This document shows positions 26,768-36,028 of a DNA stretch of 64,000 nucleotides, piece after piece. A program made the position numbers and the translations under genes. Position 1 is the stretch's first letter; each line of letters starts with the position of its first letter. This DNA comes from Schlesneria paludicola DSM 18645 (GTDB taxonomy: Bacteria; Planctomycetota; Planctomycetia; Planctomycetales; Planctomycetaceae), in NCBI RefSeq assembly GCF_000255655.1, contig NZ_JH636435.1:2070658-2134657 (forward strand). The letters are read 5' to 3'. The notes beneath the pieces are model-generated. The model saw only the letters and a list, made by a program, of their open reading frames with translations, was not told the origin of the DNA and made no database searches.

Positions 26768-27478
26768 TTACGTATCCGACGTTCGCTCGTCTCGAATCTG
26801 GACTTGCAGCGCACCCAACATCTTCGTGATGGATGTTTCTTTCGTGTCGATTCCCAGCACGTTGTCGAGCACGAATGCTCGGGGCTCGTTGCTGGGATGA
26901 AGAATCAATCGCCCTGACCGCAGCAGCATGTACTCAAAGACATCGTCGATCTCTTTGCTGATTCGAAGATTGGGGGCCGAATAACGTTCCAGGCTGCTCA
27001 GAAATCCGTGGTGATGCAGCAGTTCATTCGGACGCACTTCCCAATAGTCAAATCGGATGTAAATGAACACGGCCAGATAGATCAGTCCCAGCATGGCGGC
27101 GAAACAGGTGTAGAACGTCGCGTTGGCCTTGGGTTCAATCTTATTGAGCATATCCGTGACGGCCGGCAACAGCGTGGGGAAATAGATCGACATCAGCAAC
27201 CCACCCAGGATCAACGTCACGGCAACGAAGAACACGATCAGCGATGTCGTCCGGGGAAAATCGAACGCCAGCACCACCATATTAATGGTCATGACGAGCA
27301 GAAATGTGACGGCCGTTGTCTGATGATGAACGCTGTCGGCGCTCAAAAAGCAGGCCACGATCGCCGCGATGATCGACGCAAAGAACGTCGGATAAAGCAG
27401 AATAATCTTCGGGTACGACACGAGAATAATCGGCTTGACTTGAGGGCTCGACGACGTAACAGCAGGCTTTTGGGACAC
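26768..27478 (-). CDS. Conserved membrane protein, function unknown
   Basis: About 236 residues. Four hydrophobic helices are visible: ILLYPTFFASIIAAIVACFL, AVTFLLVMTINMVVLAFDF, SLIVFFVAVTLILGGLLMSIYF and FYTCFAAMLGLIYLAVFIYI. A soluble C-terminal domain follows with DYWEVRPNELLHHHGFLSSLERYSAPNL and FEYMLLRSGRLILHPS. The C-terminal part looks like a cytoplasmic PH-like or DUF-type domain. The GTG at 27478 is chosen because GAGGAG lies exactly 6 nt upstream; the more distal GTG at 27502 has none. I do not recognise the family. Confidence 0.7.
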   Translation of the reverse strand: MSQKPAVTSSSPQVKPIILVSYPKIILLYPTFFASIIAAIVACFLSADSVHHQTTAVTFLLVMTINMVVLAFDFPRTTSLIVFFVAVTLILGGLLMSIYFPTLLPAVTDMLNKIEPKANATFYTCFAAMLGLIYLAVFIYIRFDYWEVRPNELLHHHGFLSSLERYSAPNLRISKEIDDVFEYMLLRSGRLILHPSNEPRAFVLDNVLGIDTKETSITKMLGALQVQIRDERTSDT

Positions 27479-27775
27479 GGAAAACTCCTCGAAAAGCGTC
27501 ACACGGTTTGCAGGACAGCCACGGAAGATCGTCCTCTCGGCACGAAGCGACTTGGTCTGCGAACTCTAACCGCCGGTTCTCGATCATTCCAGCAGACACG
27601 CTGAACGAGTCGGACGTCAGCCCGGATCACGGGCCGCTCGAAATGATGACTTTCACCCCTAAAAACAGGGGCTTTCTGGTCGAGTTGAGCGAAAATTCCC
27701 TGAAAATGTAGATTTTCGCAGACCAATATTACGAAAAACTCTAAAAAACATGGGTAAAAAACACCTGAGTCTTCA

Positions 27776-27804
27776 TTGACATTGAAAAAGCCGCTGATTT
27801 AACT
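27776..27804 (+). promoter_or_regulatory. Candidate promoter for the HU gene
   Basis: A consensus TTGACA (27776-27781), a 17-bp spacer and TTAACT (27799-27804), in a strongly AT-rich stretch about 95 bp before the HU start. The rest of the 418-bp gap between the divergent genes holds no supported gene. Confidence 0.6.
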
Positions 27805-27896
27805 AACAAACCAATGAGGAACACGTTTCCTCAAAGACATTGAAGTCGCTTCCGAAATGGATTTCGCAGACAGGATTGTCGCAACCGAGGAGAGAA

Positions 27897-28217
27897 ATGA
27901 TGTCCGAGACCAAAAAGCCTTTGACCAAGACCGACGTGATCAACGCTTTGGCCGAGTCCACTGGACTCACACGCAAGGACGTGTCAAACGTGATCGCCAG
28001 CCTGACCGAGCTGATCGGCAAAGAAATCGGCAAGAAGGGACCGCAAGTGTTCAACGTTCCTGGCCTGATGAAGATCAACGTCATCACCAAGCCCGCGACG
28101 AAGGCCACTCAACGCCCAAATCCGTTCAAGCCAGGCGAAATGATGACTGTTAAGGCCAAGCCGGCTCGCAAGGTCGTCAAGATCCGTGCGCTGAAGGCTC
28201 TCAAAGATATGGCGTGA
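27897..28217 (+). CDS. HU/IHF-family nucleoid DNA-binding protein
   Basis: A 106-residue histone-like protein: KTDVINALAESTGLTRKDVSNVIASLTELIGKEI is the dimerising helical half, and FNVPGLMKINVITKPATKATQRPNPFKPGEMMTVKAKPARKVVKIRALKALKDM is the DNA-binding beta arm and C-terminal helix. The usual RNP tip is RPNPFKPGE here, and the tail is Lys/Arg-rich. GAGGAG lies a few bases before the double ATG (27897/27900). A promoter and a terminator frame it, so it is probably a highly expressed single-gene unit. Confidence 0.92.
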   Translation: MMSETKKPLTKTDVINALAESTGLTRKDVSNVIASLTELIGKEIGKKGPQVFNVPGLMKINVITKPATKATQRPNPFKPGEMMTVKAKPARKVVKIRALKALKDMA

Positions 28218-28242
28218 TCCCTCACGTCAATAATTGATCGTC

Positions 28243-28285
28243 AAGACGGGCAGAGGTTTTATCCCCGCTGCCCGTCTTTTATTTT
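28243..28285 (+). terminator. Intrinsic terminator after the HU gene
   Basis: An 11-bp stem, AAGACGGGCAG (28243-28253) with its complement at 28268-28278, and a 14-nt loop. It is followed by TTATTTT. It ends the HU transcript before the convergent ftsW gene. Confidence 0.9.
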
Positions 28286-28401
28286 GAAACGCGGCTACTT
28301 GAGAACGCTGGTACTTGAGAACACCGTCGAACGGCATTCGAACGCACGAATCGTGCTTGAACGCTGCCGTCGATCGAACGGCCCACACCTCGGGCCCGTG
28401 A

Positions 28402-29514
28402 TCATGCGACCTCAGACAGTGGTAGATCGTCCTCACGCGAATCACGCGATAGGCTCAAGACGATTCCAATGGCCATCAGACTCACCACCAGACTCGTCCC
28501 CCCGGCACTGATCAAAGGATGCGAGATCCCCTTGGGAGGAACCATGGCGGTCACGACAGCCACGTTCAGCATCGCTTGAGCCGTGAGCTGCGTCAGCAGC
28601 GTAAACCCCGCCAGAAACGCAAATCGGCGATGATCGAGGTGGTTCAGCATCCGTAGCCCCGTCAGATACAGGCCGCACCAGAGGGCGATCAGGCTGAGTG
28701 TTCCGATCAGCCCCAGTTCTTCTGCGATCACGGCAAACACAAAGTCGGTATTCGCTTCTGGTAGAAAGCTCAACTTTTGCCAGCCACGCCCCAGGCCAAC
28801 TCCCGACAGTCCGCCCGCCCCGACGGTTACCAGTGATTGCTTCAATTGATACGGAGCCTCTTCAAAGTTCGTCCACGATTGCACGAATCCGACAATCCGC
28901 TGACGCTGATACGGCTTCATCGCCAGCGCCCCCAGAGCCGCAGGAACCGCCAGCCCCAAACCAATCAGAAAATTACGCAGCGGCCAGCCCCCTGCAAAGA
29001 GTACCAGAGCCGCGCCGCCGAGCAAAAAGACGGCGGTCCCCAAATCGGGCTCAATCAAGACCAGCGGGACCGATATAGCCACGGGAAAGACAAACGGAAT
29101 CGTCCCCGTCATCCATCCCTGCAGTCGGTGTCGATGGCGATCGACCAGCCAACACATCATCAGCGGCAGAGCAATCTTGGCCAGCTCTGAAGGTTGTAGT
29201 GACACACCTGGCAGGCGAATCCAGCGCTGGGCACCTTTGACGCGAACGCCAATCCCCGGGATCAGTACCAGGACCAGCAGACTCACTGTCACCAGGAACA
29301 AGAGGGGAGCGAATCGTCGCCAAAAATCGGGGCGACGCGTCGCGGCGAACCCGGCCAAAACCAATCCTAGAGCCAAAAAGGCAAGATGACGCGAAAGGTA
29401 GATGCGTTCAAATTCCGTCGGCCAGGACGTCACGCTGGCGCTGTGAACCATCAGCAGTCCAAACCCCAGCAGCAGTGCCGCAAACGCGACGAATAGATGA
29501 CGACACAGTTCCAC
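28402..29514 (-). CDS. ftsW: SEDS glycosyltransferase FtsW
   Basis: A 370-residue polytopic SEDS protein that polymerises peptidoglycan glycan strands from lipid II at the septum. Conserved parts include LMVHSASV, GAQRWIRLPGVSLQPSELAKIALPL, IEPDLGTAVFLL and VGLGRGWQKLSFLPEANTDFVFAVIAEELGLIG. The last of these, with PLISAGGTSLV, favours FtsW over RodA. The start is a GTG at 29514 with no strong ribosome binding site. It is a lone gene, not in a dcw cluster. Confidence 0.85.
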   Translation of the reverse strand: MELCRHLFVAFAALLLGFGLLMVHSASVTSWPTEFERIYLSRHLAFLALGLVLAGFAATRRPDFWRRFAPLLFLVTVSLLVLVLIPGIGVRVKGAQRWIRLPGVSLQPSELAKIALPLMMCWLVDRHRHRLQGWMTGTIPFVFPVAISVPLVLIEPDLGTAVFLLGGAALVLFAGGWPLRNFLIGLGLAVPAALGALAMKPYQRQRIVGFVQSWTNFEEAPYQLKQSLVTVGAGGLSGVGLGRGWQKLSFLPEANTDFVFAVIAEELGLIGTLSLIALWCGLYLTGLRMLNHLDHRRFAFLAGFTLLTQLTAQAMLNVAVVTAMVPPKGISHPLISAGGTSLVVSLMAIGIVLSLSRDSREDDLPLSEVA

Positions 29515-29907
29515 ACTCGCCCGCCTTCATTCTGGCATCCAGAAAACGGCCTCTCGTGCGAGCCATCGGCCATCGGCCGCCCGAACTTCAGGGGAAATCT
29601 TCAATCAAGAGATTTCCCCAATCATCGAAAATGAACACTCCGATGAAGCCGGTTATCGAAAAAATCAGGTTCTTCAAACCGTGGCAGGCGCACTGGCAGT
29701 CAGGTCACGACGGCAGACGATTCCTGCTCTCTCGAGAACGTCACACGGACTTGTCACACGACCACAATTCGTAATCCATACCGCCGCGGGGGAATGTCCA
29801 CGCATCGTCAGGGTCGACGCGAGGAAACGCTCGCCGCTATCATTGAGTCACCGAGAATGTTCAGGGATTCCCCCGTCCAACATTATTCACAACAGGGAGC
29901 GTGCTTC
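29515..29907. other. Divergent intergenic region with a 10-bp hairpin
   Basis: This 393-bp gap separates ftsW (-) from the DUF6807 gene (+). It contains a perfect inverted repeat, GGGGAAATCT (29591-29600) with AGATTTCCCC (29610-29619) and a 9-nt loop, which may be a regulator site or part of the ftsW leader. No supported gene is seen. Confidence 0.5.
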
Positions 29908-30831
29908 ATGATTCACGTCTGGTTTTGTCGCGCCTTCAGCTGCCTCATCATGATCGGCGCCTTCTCGTGTGCGGCGGCTCGCGCCGAGGAACCTGTGACC
30001 ATCGAATCGAATCCCGATGGGCTGGTCGTCAAAATACAAGGCGAAGAGTTCACCGTATTCCACAACGACCCTAGTCAGGCGAAGCCCTACTTCTGGCCCG
30101 TCAAAGCAGCAGATGGAACAATCCTGACTCGTCCCATAGATCCCAACGAGAAAGATCATCCGCATCACCGCGGGATGTGGCTGTCTGTTGATGAAGTGAA
30201 CGACATCAGGTTCTGGGCGGAACGCGGCAAAATTGTGAATCGGGAAGTGAAGTCCTCGTCAGGCAATCCCGCAAAGATCCACCTGCGGAATGAATGGCTC
30301 AAATCCGAAGGTGTACCGACTCTGCTGGAACAGACCACGATCTCGATCTACCCCAATCGCCTGATCACGTACGAGACCACACTCACACGGCCGACCAACC
30401 AGCTTGTTCGCTTCGATGACACGAAAGAAGGCTTCCTCGGCTTTCGAATCGCCCAGTCGATGCGCGAAAAAGAAGGGGGAACGGTCATCAATTCAGAAGG
30501 CCAGAAGACCACGGCAGAATGTTGGGGCCGACCCGCACGATGGGTCGACTACACAGGGAACGTCAATGGAAAAACGTATGGTGTGGCCATCATGGATCAC
30601 CCAGCCAACTTCCGCCCCTCTCGATATCACGTCCGTGACTACGGCCTATTTTCTGTCAGCCCGTTTGGTGAAGGGGCCTACCAGAACGACAAAGGCAAAG
30701 CCAAGCCTGTCATTCTCGATGACGTGACCGCCTCGCTGCGTTTTCGGTATGGACTCTATATTCACTCAGGACCGGTCGCCGACGCGAAAGTTCCCGAGGC
30801 TTATAACCAGTTCCTGCAATCGACAAAATGA
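29908..30831 (+). CDS. DUF6807 (PmoA-like) secreted protein
   Basis: A 307-residue protein with a Sec signal peptide (FSCLIMIGAFSCAAARAEE). The family hallmark is DHPHHRGMWLSVDEVNDIRFWAE, followed by FLGFRIAQSM, WVDYTGNVNGKTYGVAIMDHPANFRPSRYHVRDYGLFSVSPFG and RFRYGLYIHSG at the C-terminus. Members are often called methane oxygenase PmoA-like, but that name is misleading; planctomycete genomes hold many copies beside sugar-metabolism genes, and the fold resembles galactose-mutarotase-like beta-sandwiches. The function is unproven. The start at 29908 has GGGAG 8 nt upstream. Confidence 0.85.
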   Translation: MIHVWFCRAFSCLIMIGAFSCAAARAEEPVTIESNPDGLVVKIQGEEFTVFHNDPSQAKPYFWPVKAADGTILTRPIDPNEKDHPHHRGMWLSVDEVNDIRFWAERGKIVNREVKSSSGNPAKIHLRNEWLKSEGVPTLLEQTTISIYPNRLITYETTLTRPTNQLVRFDDTKEGFLGFRIAQSMREKEGGTVINSEGQKTTAECWGRPARWVDYTGNVNGKTYGVAIMDHPANFRPSRYHVRDYGLFSVSPFGEGAYQNDKGKAKPVILDDVTASLRFRYGLYIHSGPVADAKVPEAYNQFLQSTK

Positions 30832-30873
30832 ACGTCGATCCAGACTGTGATTCAACAGACGGAAGATCGAATC

Positions 30874-31638
30874 ATGATCCTCGACGGCAAGACGGTTCTG
30901 ATCACCGGCGGGCGTCGATTGGGCGCAAAGCTGGCGTTGCAACTGGCTGAACGCGGTGCAAACATCGCGTTCAGCTATCACACCAGTCGCGACGCGACCC
31001 TGAAGGTCGTCAACGAGTGCGAACGAATTGGTGTCAACTCTCAAGCGTTTCCGGCCGATTTACGGCACCCCGATGACGCGGAATCGCTGGTTGACGAAAC
31101 GAAACGAACGTTCGGATCGCTCGATGTCCTGATTAATTTGACGAGCATCTATCATCCAACGCCATTCGAACAATTGCGACCGAATGACTACACTGAAATG
31201 CTGGCGTCAAATCTGACCGCTCCCTACTTCACCGCGATCGCCGCCGCACGCATGATGCAGCAGCAACCGATTGAAAACGGCCTGCAAGGCAAGATTATCC
31301 ATTTCACTGACTGGGCCGTCGATCGGCCTTATCGAGACTATCTACCGTATCTCGTAGCAAAAGGTGGACTGGTCACGCTGACCAAAGCCCTCGCCGTCGA
31401 ACTGGCCCCGACCATCACCGTCAATGCGATCGCGCCAGGCGCTGTCGAACCGCCACCTGGAAGTACGGCCGCTCAGCTTGAACAGATTCGAGCCTCGTCC
31501 CTCTTGAATCGACTTGGCTGTGCCGACGACGTGAATCGCGCCGTGCTCTACCTGCTTGAAGGCACCGACTTCGTGACAGGCGAAATCTTCCGCGTCGATG
31601 GCGGACGTTTTCTAGGGGAAACCACGGGCGGCCTATGA
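30874..31638 (+). CDS. Short-chain dehydrogenase/reductase, pteridine-reductase-like
   Basis: A 254-residue SDR. The cofactor loop reads TGGRRLG (11-17), the TGxxxRxG form of PTR1/FolM enzymes rather than the usual TGxxxGxG. The catalytic Ser of ordinary SDRs is replaced: Asp146 lies 13 residues before Tyr159, and Lys163 completes YLVAK. This Asp-13-Tyr-4-Lys spacing is that of trypanosomatid PTR1 (Asp181/Tyr194/Lys198). It may therefore reduce a pterin or dihydromonapterin. The C-terminus VTGEIFRVDGGRFLG is typical of SDRs. Start at 30874 with GGAAG about 8 nt upstream. It follows the DUF6807 gene by 42 bp. Confidence 0.8.
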   Translation: MILDGKTVLITGGRRLGAKLALQLAERGANIAFSYHTSRDATLKVVNECERIGVNSQAFPADLRHPDDAESLVDETKRTFGSLDVLINLTSIYHPTPFEQLRPNDYTEMLASNLTAPYFTAIAAARMMQQQPIENGLQGKIIHFTDWAVDRPYRDYLPYLVAKGGLVTLTKALAVELAPTITVNAIAPGAVEPPPGSTAAQLEQIRASSLLNRLGCADDVNRAVLYLLEGTDFVTGEIFRVDGGRFLGETTGGL

Positions 31639-31812
31639 CGCCGCCAAGGTGCGCGCCAAAGGCGTTGCCCGATCGCAAAGACGCCATGCTCCTTTTCGTC
31701 ATCGTCAAAGGGCTCGTTTTTCAACTGTCAGAGCCAGCCAAGACAGGACTTGGCCCCTCAGACAATCGCCATTCGACGGCGCGACAACTCATTCGCAGCA
31801 ATCCGCCGCCGA

Positions 31813-32793
31813 TCACACGCCATAGAACTTGGCGGCGTTGTCATGAAACAACTTCTTCTGGAACACAAGTGACCGATCTTTCACGATCAGTTTCAGTGCG
31901 TTGACCCATTGAGCGAACGAAGCACGCAGGGTACAGACCGGCCAGTCCCCCGCGAACATCACTCGATCTTCACCGAACGCATCCAACGTGTCGTTGATGT
32001 TCGGCGCAAGATCTTCGGCCTTCCAGTCCTTGTTTGCCGTCACGACGATTCCAGACACCTTGCAAACGACATTCGGGCGGGCTGCCAATTCTTTCATACC
32101 CAGCTTCCACTTCGACCGAAGTGCATCATCTGTTGAGGTGACGCTCATGTTGCCGCAATGATCCAGGACGAATCGGGTCTTCGGACACTGATCCACAAGT
32201 TTCACCGCATCAACCACTTCCCCGGGCCGCACACACAGGTCGAAACTCTTGCCGAGTTCACCCAGTGTCTGGATGCTTTCAACAAACTTGGGTTGCAGGC
32301 AGTAACCGGGCGGCGTCGAATCACCATGCAGCACCTGACGAATGCCTCGAATGTACTTATCATTCGCAAATTTGCGAATATAGGCATCAAACCCGGGCGT
32401 TCCCGGTCGTCCGGAAATGACCGCGGCACGCATCGGATTGTCGCCGCGCTCGCAAAGCTCCGTGACATAGGCCGCTTCAGCGACCTGCTGTTCCGGTATG
32501 ACGTCGACTTCCATGTAGATGGTTTTGACGACGTTCAATCCTTTTGTCGCTTCCAGGTAGTCCGACATGACAAAGCTGCGTTGCAACGGCTTCGTCTCTG
32601 GACCTTTGTGCCACGGCAGCGTGAACTTCGTCAGATCCCACAGGTGCTGATGCGTATCAATGATGGGGAGTTGATCTGGCATAGGTTGATCCTGAGCAGT
32701 GACAGCCGATACGAGTCCCGAGGCCAAGGTCGCGGCCGTCGCTTGTGTGGCTACCGTTGTCAGAAAATTTCGACGCGAAACGAATTCGTTCAT
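31813..32793 (-). CDS. Tat-exported amidohydrolase-2 family hydrolase
   Basis: A 326-residue metal-dependent hydrolase of the amidohydrolase_2 family, which includes L-fucono- and L-rhamnono-lactonases. The Tat signal is SRRNFLTTVATQATAATLASG. Barrel motifs are IIDTHQHLWD (HxH metal site), GIRQVLHGDS, TRFVLDHCGNMS (His) and VMFAGDWPVCTL (Asp). The start at 32793 has AGGAA 7 nt upstream and places the twin Arg correctly. Likely role: hydrolysis of an extracytoplasmic sugar lactone. It is preceded on the same strand by the acidic protein gene after a short gap. Confidence 0.85.
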   Translation of the reverse strand: MNEFVSRRNFLTTVATQATAATLASGLVSAVTAQDQPMPDQLPIIDTHQHLWDLTKFTLPWHKGPETKPLQRSFVMSDYLEATKGLNVVKTIYMEVDVIPEQQVAEAAYVTELCERGDNPMRAAVISGRPGTPGFDAYIRKFANDKYIRGIRQVLHGDSTPPGYCLQPKFVESIQTLGELGKSFDLCVRPGEVVDAVKLVDQCPKTRFVLDHCGNMSVTSTDDALRSKWKLGMKELAARPNVVCKVSGIVVTANKDWKAEDLAPNINDTLDAFGEDRVMFAGDWPVCTLRASFAQWVNALKLIVKDRSLVFQKKLFHDNAAKFYGV

Positions 32794-32839
32794 GAAGCGA
32801 TTCCTGAAGTGTGGTAAACCCGCTTGAAGTCTCGTTCGA

Positions 32840-33463
32840 TCAGTAAAAGAAACAGACGAGATCCGACTTTTCCCGCAGGCAGGTTTCGAGCCACTCCCGG
32901 ACCTGCTCGGCGGCACTTCGAATCTCTTCCACCTCGGAATGCGTGATCGCCGCCAGTCGCTCGTCGGTCAACGCCTCGAGCGCCGCGGGGATTTCGGCCC
33001 GATTGACATAGCCGATATAAGGAAAATCGTCGATGTCTGGAATGTCGACGGGCGAACCGCGATAGATCAGGTGTCCGAAGATCGAGAAGGTTTCAATCGG
33101 TACCCCGACTTCCAGCAGTGCGTCATTCACCGTCTCTGCCCAAGTCATCGGCACGCTCGCCCAGCAATCATTGGGCAAGAAATTGCCATAGAAGGAACAA
33201 AGCATTTCCAAAGCGTAGCCGTACTTGGCTCCTTCATAGTCCCAACGTTCTTCGTCCATAATCAGGTGGCGCAGCGCCGCATCCAGCGCCAGCTCAGGAT
33301 CGAATTCGTCGTCCTCGTTCGCTTCTTCGACTTCTTCGCGATCTTCCAGAAGTTCATCTTCGAACTCTTCACGAAGCTCAAGCAATAACGATTTGCTTCG
33401 TGAGCCAACAACCTTCTGAATCTGGGGCAAGCTCACCGCAAATGGCGTCACGCCGTGACTCAT
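32840..33463 (-). CDS. Uncharacterised acidic cytosolic protein (DUF7691-like)
   Basis: A 207-residue protein starting MSHGVTPFAVSLPQIQKVVGS, an opening I associate with the DUF7691 family, with moderate certainty. A very acidic stretch (about residues 35-60) precedes DAALRHLIMDE, YGYALEMLCSFYGNFLPND, PVDIPDIDDFPYIGYV and REWLETCLREKSDLVCFFY at the end. There is no signal or membrane segment. Start: AAAGG 6 nt before the ATG at 33463. It begins 10 bp after the stop of the oxidoreductase gene, so the two are co-transcribed. The function is unknown. Confidence 0.7.
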   Translation of the reverse strand: MSHGVTPFAVSLPQIQKVVGSRSKSLLLELREEFEDELLEDREEVEEANEDDEFDPELALDAALRHLIMDEERWDYEGAKYGYALEMLCSFYGNFLPNDCWASVPMTWAETVNDALLEVGVPIETFSIFGHLIYRGSPVDIPDIDDFPYIGYVNRAEIPAALEALTDERLAAITHSEVEEIRSAAEQVREWLETCLREKSDLVCFFY

Positions 33464-33473
33464 GTCGAACCTT

Positions 33474-34532
33474 TCACAGCAATGGAAGATCGACCGGCAA
33501 CCCGCTGGCGGCACTACGTGCCACCGCTTCGGTGAACTCCATATATTGCACACCGCTCGGGAACGTGGTCCTGGTCACAGGCTCTTCCCCACGAATGGCA
33601 CCGATAAATTCTGCTTCGACGCGCCAGCCGCCAATCTTATTCGCGGGGGCAACCAGCTCACGCAACTGCGCATCACCCACGCGTCCGATCAGGATTCGTT
33701 CCTGTGCACCAAACAACACCTTCACGGTGCCTGAACTGCCGTAGAGATGAATCTGCTTGCCGGGACCATGCAGATCGATTCCACTGAAGTGATAGACCCC
33801 TCGCGCTCCCCCCGGCAACTGAGTCAGCACCTGAACGCTGTCGGGGACGGTCACCTGGCGATTTCCGGGTCCATTCGGATTGGGCCGCACGGGCTCGAAC
33901 GTTTGTGTTTGGGCAAACACGCGTATCGGTGCGGGAACCCATCGCAAAAGCGTCTCGTGCATGATTCCCAGGCTCAGCACATTGAAGCCGCTGATTTCCG
34001 CATCTTGACGCCAATGCAGAAAACGCGAGTAATCATGGAACTGGTCATCGGCACCGATGACGACCAGTTCGCGCAGCTCGCCAATGAAGCGATCGCGCAT
34101 CAGTTGCAGCATCTCGGCATCGCATGGCAGACCAAACGGGCTGGGAACGACCATCGCAATCCGGTCTGGATGAGCGTCGGCAACAGCCTGCATCTGACGA
34201 GCTTCAGCCACATTGCGGGCCATGCGCGCTTCGCACAGCACATGCTTACCTGCTTCCAGGGCAGCACAGGTGATCGCGCAGTGCATGTTCGGCCAGGTGC
34301 CGATCACCACCGCGTCGATACCTGGATCGGTGACCAATGCCTGCCATGTGGCGAATTGTTTGGGAATTCCGAGTTCCGTTGCAGCGCGTGCGGTGGACTC
34401 AGGAGTCCGATTGACGACTCCCGCCACGCTCACACCAGGAACGGCTCGCAAACCGGGAATATGATGACGTCGCGTGTTGTCACCCGCGCCAACCACGCCA
34501 ACCCGAATGGAAGAAGAACTACTGGCCGCCAT
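33474..34532 (-). CDS. Gfo/Idh/MocA-family oxidoreductase
   Basis: A 352-residue NAD(P)-dependent dehydrogenase-like protein. The N-terminal Rossmann fold has VGVVGAGDNTRRHHIPGL, VAGVVNRTPES and AVVIGTWPNMHCAITCAALEAGKHVLCEARMA. The normally conserved EKP of the catalytic region reads EARM, losing the Lys that usually contacts cofactor and substrate, so activity may be altered. The C-terminal sheet domain includes GIMHETLLRWV and GSSGTVKVLFG. It has no signal peptide and lies upstream of the acidic protein gene in a likely two-gene operon. The substrate is unknown. Confidence 0.82.
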   Translation of the reverse strand: MAASSSSSIRVGVVGAGDNTRRHHIPGLRAVPGVSVAGVVNRTPESTARAATELGIPKQFATWQALVTDPGIDAVVIGTWPNMHCAITCAALEAGKHVLCEARMARNVAEARQMQAVADAHPDRIAMVVPSPFGLPCDAEMLQLMRDRFIGELRELVVIGADDQFHDYSRFLHWRQDAEISGFNVLSLGIMHETLLRWVPAPIRVFAQTQTFEPVRPNPNGPGNRQVTVPDSVQVLTQLPGGARGVYHFSGIDLHGPGKQIHLYGSSGTVKVLFGAQERILIGRVGDAQLRELVAPANKIGGWRVEAEFIGAIRGEEPVTRTTFPSGVQYMEFTEAVARSAASGLPVDLPLL

Positions 34533-34765
34533 GCGCTCTATTGCCCCACATAATGCGAGTCTGAGTGAGAATGCCCCTTGCGAACAAAATCGAACGAGGG
34601 AAAGGCGATTATTCTAACGGCGAACCATTTCCTCCGCCATAAGCGGAGACTTGCGCACGCCGCAAGATCTGAGACACACCTACCGATCGACTTCGATCTT
34701 CTGAGTACCCAGGAACTGACGGATATGCCATCCTAAGCGTCCAAATGATTCATAATCACGCGAAT

Positions 34766-35638
34766 TCAATGAATTCCGCTCACTAATCGAACGGTTACCA
34801 GAGTCGCATCGGAAACGAGGTCGGGGATCGCTCGCGTCGAGACAGTCAACACCGCCAGCCCGGCACAGGCACGAATGGCAAGTTGCGATGAGTTCGCCGG
34901 CGATGAAACGCCGCGATTGGCAAAAGCCAACGTCAGATCCACTAGAATCATGGTCGCGATCACCGGCAATGCCACCCGAATCGCAAATTGCAGCGAGAAC
35001 TGAACCACCCCCCCGAGCAGTTCGATCGCTGATAGCGACCCCCAACTGCATCCCGCCGGGATTGTTCGAAACGATTGAATCAGACACCCCAGAATCTGTT
35101 CACCGCCGCCGATCGGCTCAATCAAGAGAAAAGTCGCGATCCCCAGCAACTGAATCAGTGTTCCTCCAGCCGATTCTCCCGATGACCATTCTGGATTGTA
35201 GATCGCCCCCATTCCCAATCCGCTATGCCGATCCAGCAGTTCCCCCGCCAGCCGAAGTCCGGCCATGATCGTCAGGATGCCGATCCCAAACAGCGTGCCA
35301 AGTCCCACTTCGCTGGCGATCAAACAAAGCATCCCCGTCGCCGTCGCCAGACTTCCTTCCATGGAAGCCGAGAACGCCGTCAATTCGACCTCGGCAATGA
35401 CAGTCCACGACGTCACCAATAACGGGGCGATCAACAGCGCGAGAATCACGACGATCCCCAGGCGCACCGTCCAGGGAATTGAGCTTGGCATCAGTTGCGG
35501 CGCCACAATGAATGCACCCGCCAGCCGACTCGCCACCAGCACAAACATCAACGCCTGCTCTGCACCGCCAAGAGCCGCATACTGCAAGAGCAACCGCCCC
35601 CAGGGATCAGCGAGCAGTTGGGTGATCAGTTCGTTCAT
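34766..35638 (-). CDS. fliR: Flagellar export apparatus protein FliR
   Basis: A 290-residue polytopic inner-membrane component of the flagellar type III export gate. About six hydrophobic segments are visible, with the FliR-typical FVLVASRLAGAFIVAPQL, GLRLAGELLDRHSGLGMGAIYNPEW and FAIRVALPVIATMILVDLTLAFANR. In the gate FliR completes the FliP5Q4R1 assembly. It is the last of three export genes in the order fliO-fliP, fliQ, fliR. No FlhB gene follows in the window. Confidence 0.9.
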   Translation of the reverse strand: MNELITQLLADPWGRLLLQYAALGGAEQALMFVLVASRLAGAFIVAPQLMPSSIPWTVRLGIVVILALLIAPLLVTSWTVIAEVELTAFSASMEGSLATATGMLCLIASEVGLGTLFGIGILTIMAGLRLAGELLDRHSGLGMGAIYNPEWSSGESAGGTLIQLLGIATFLLIEPIGGGEQILGCLIQSFRTIPAGCSWGSLSAIELLGGVVQFSLQFAIRVALPVIATMILVDLTLAFANRGVSSPANSSQLAIRACAGLAVLTVSTRAIPDLVSDATLVTVRLVSGIH

Positions 35639-35761
35639 CGCATTCGACAGCCGAAAGAGGGATCAAAAGAGATCCGGTGACTCGTGTTGCAAAACAAGGT
35701 TCGTTGCAAACGTCGAACGCAATCTCACGAATTGCAACTCGAACCGTTGGACGACCGGACG

Positions 35762-36028
35762 CTAGATCGAACCGGGAATCCCACGAATCAAGTCCGTCGC
35801 GTATTCCGTCAGCCGACTGATTCCCCACGGCAACAGAAACAGGATGACGAGTGACATGACGACGAATTTGGGAATGAATGCCAGCGTTTGATCGTGCATC
35901 TGAGTGGCGGCCTGCAACATTCCCACGATCAGGCTTGTCGACAAGGCCGCTAGCAATATGGGGCCACCGACAATCAACGCCAGCGTCAGGGCCGTTTGGC
36001 ATAACTCCGCGGCAAGTTCGGCGGTCAT
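35762..36028 (-). CDS. fliQ: Flagellar export apparatus protein FliQ
   Basis: An 88-residue protein of normal FliQ length with two transmembrane helices (LTLALIVGGPILLAALSTSLIVGMLQAATQ and FVVMSLVILFLLPWGISRLTEYA). The pattern ATQMHDQTLAFIPK between them is the family signature. It forms part of the helical FliPQR export gate. Gaps of about 115-125 bp separate it from fliP and fliR, larger than in most flagellar operons. Confidence 0.93.
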   Translation of the reverse strand: MTAELAAELCQTALTLALIVGGPILLAALSTSLIVGMLQAATQMHDQTLAFIPKFVVMSLVILFLLPWGISRLTEYATDLIRGIPGSI

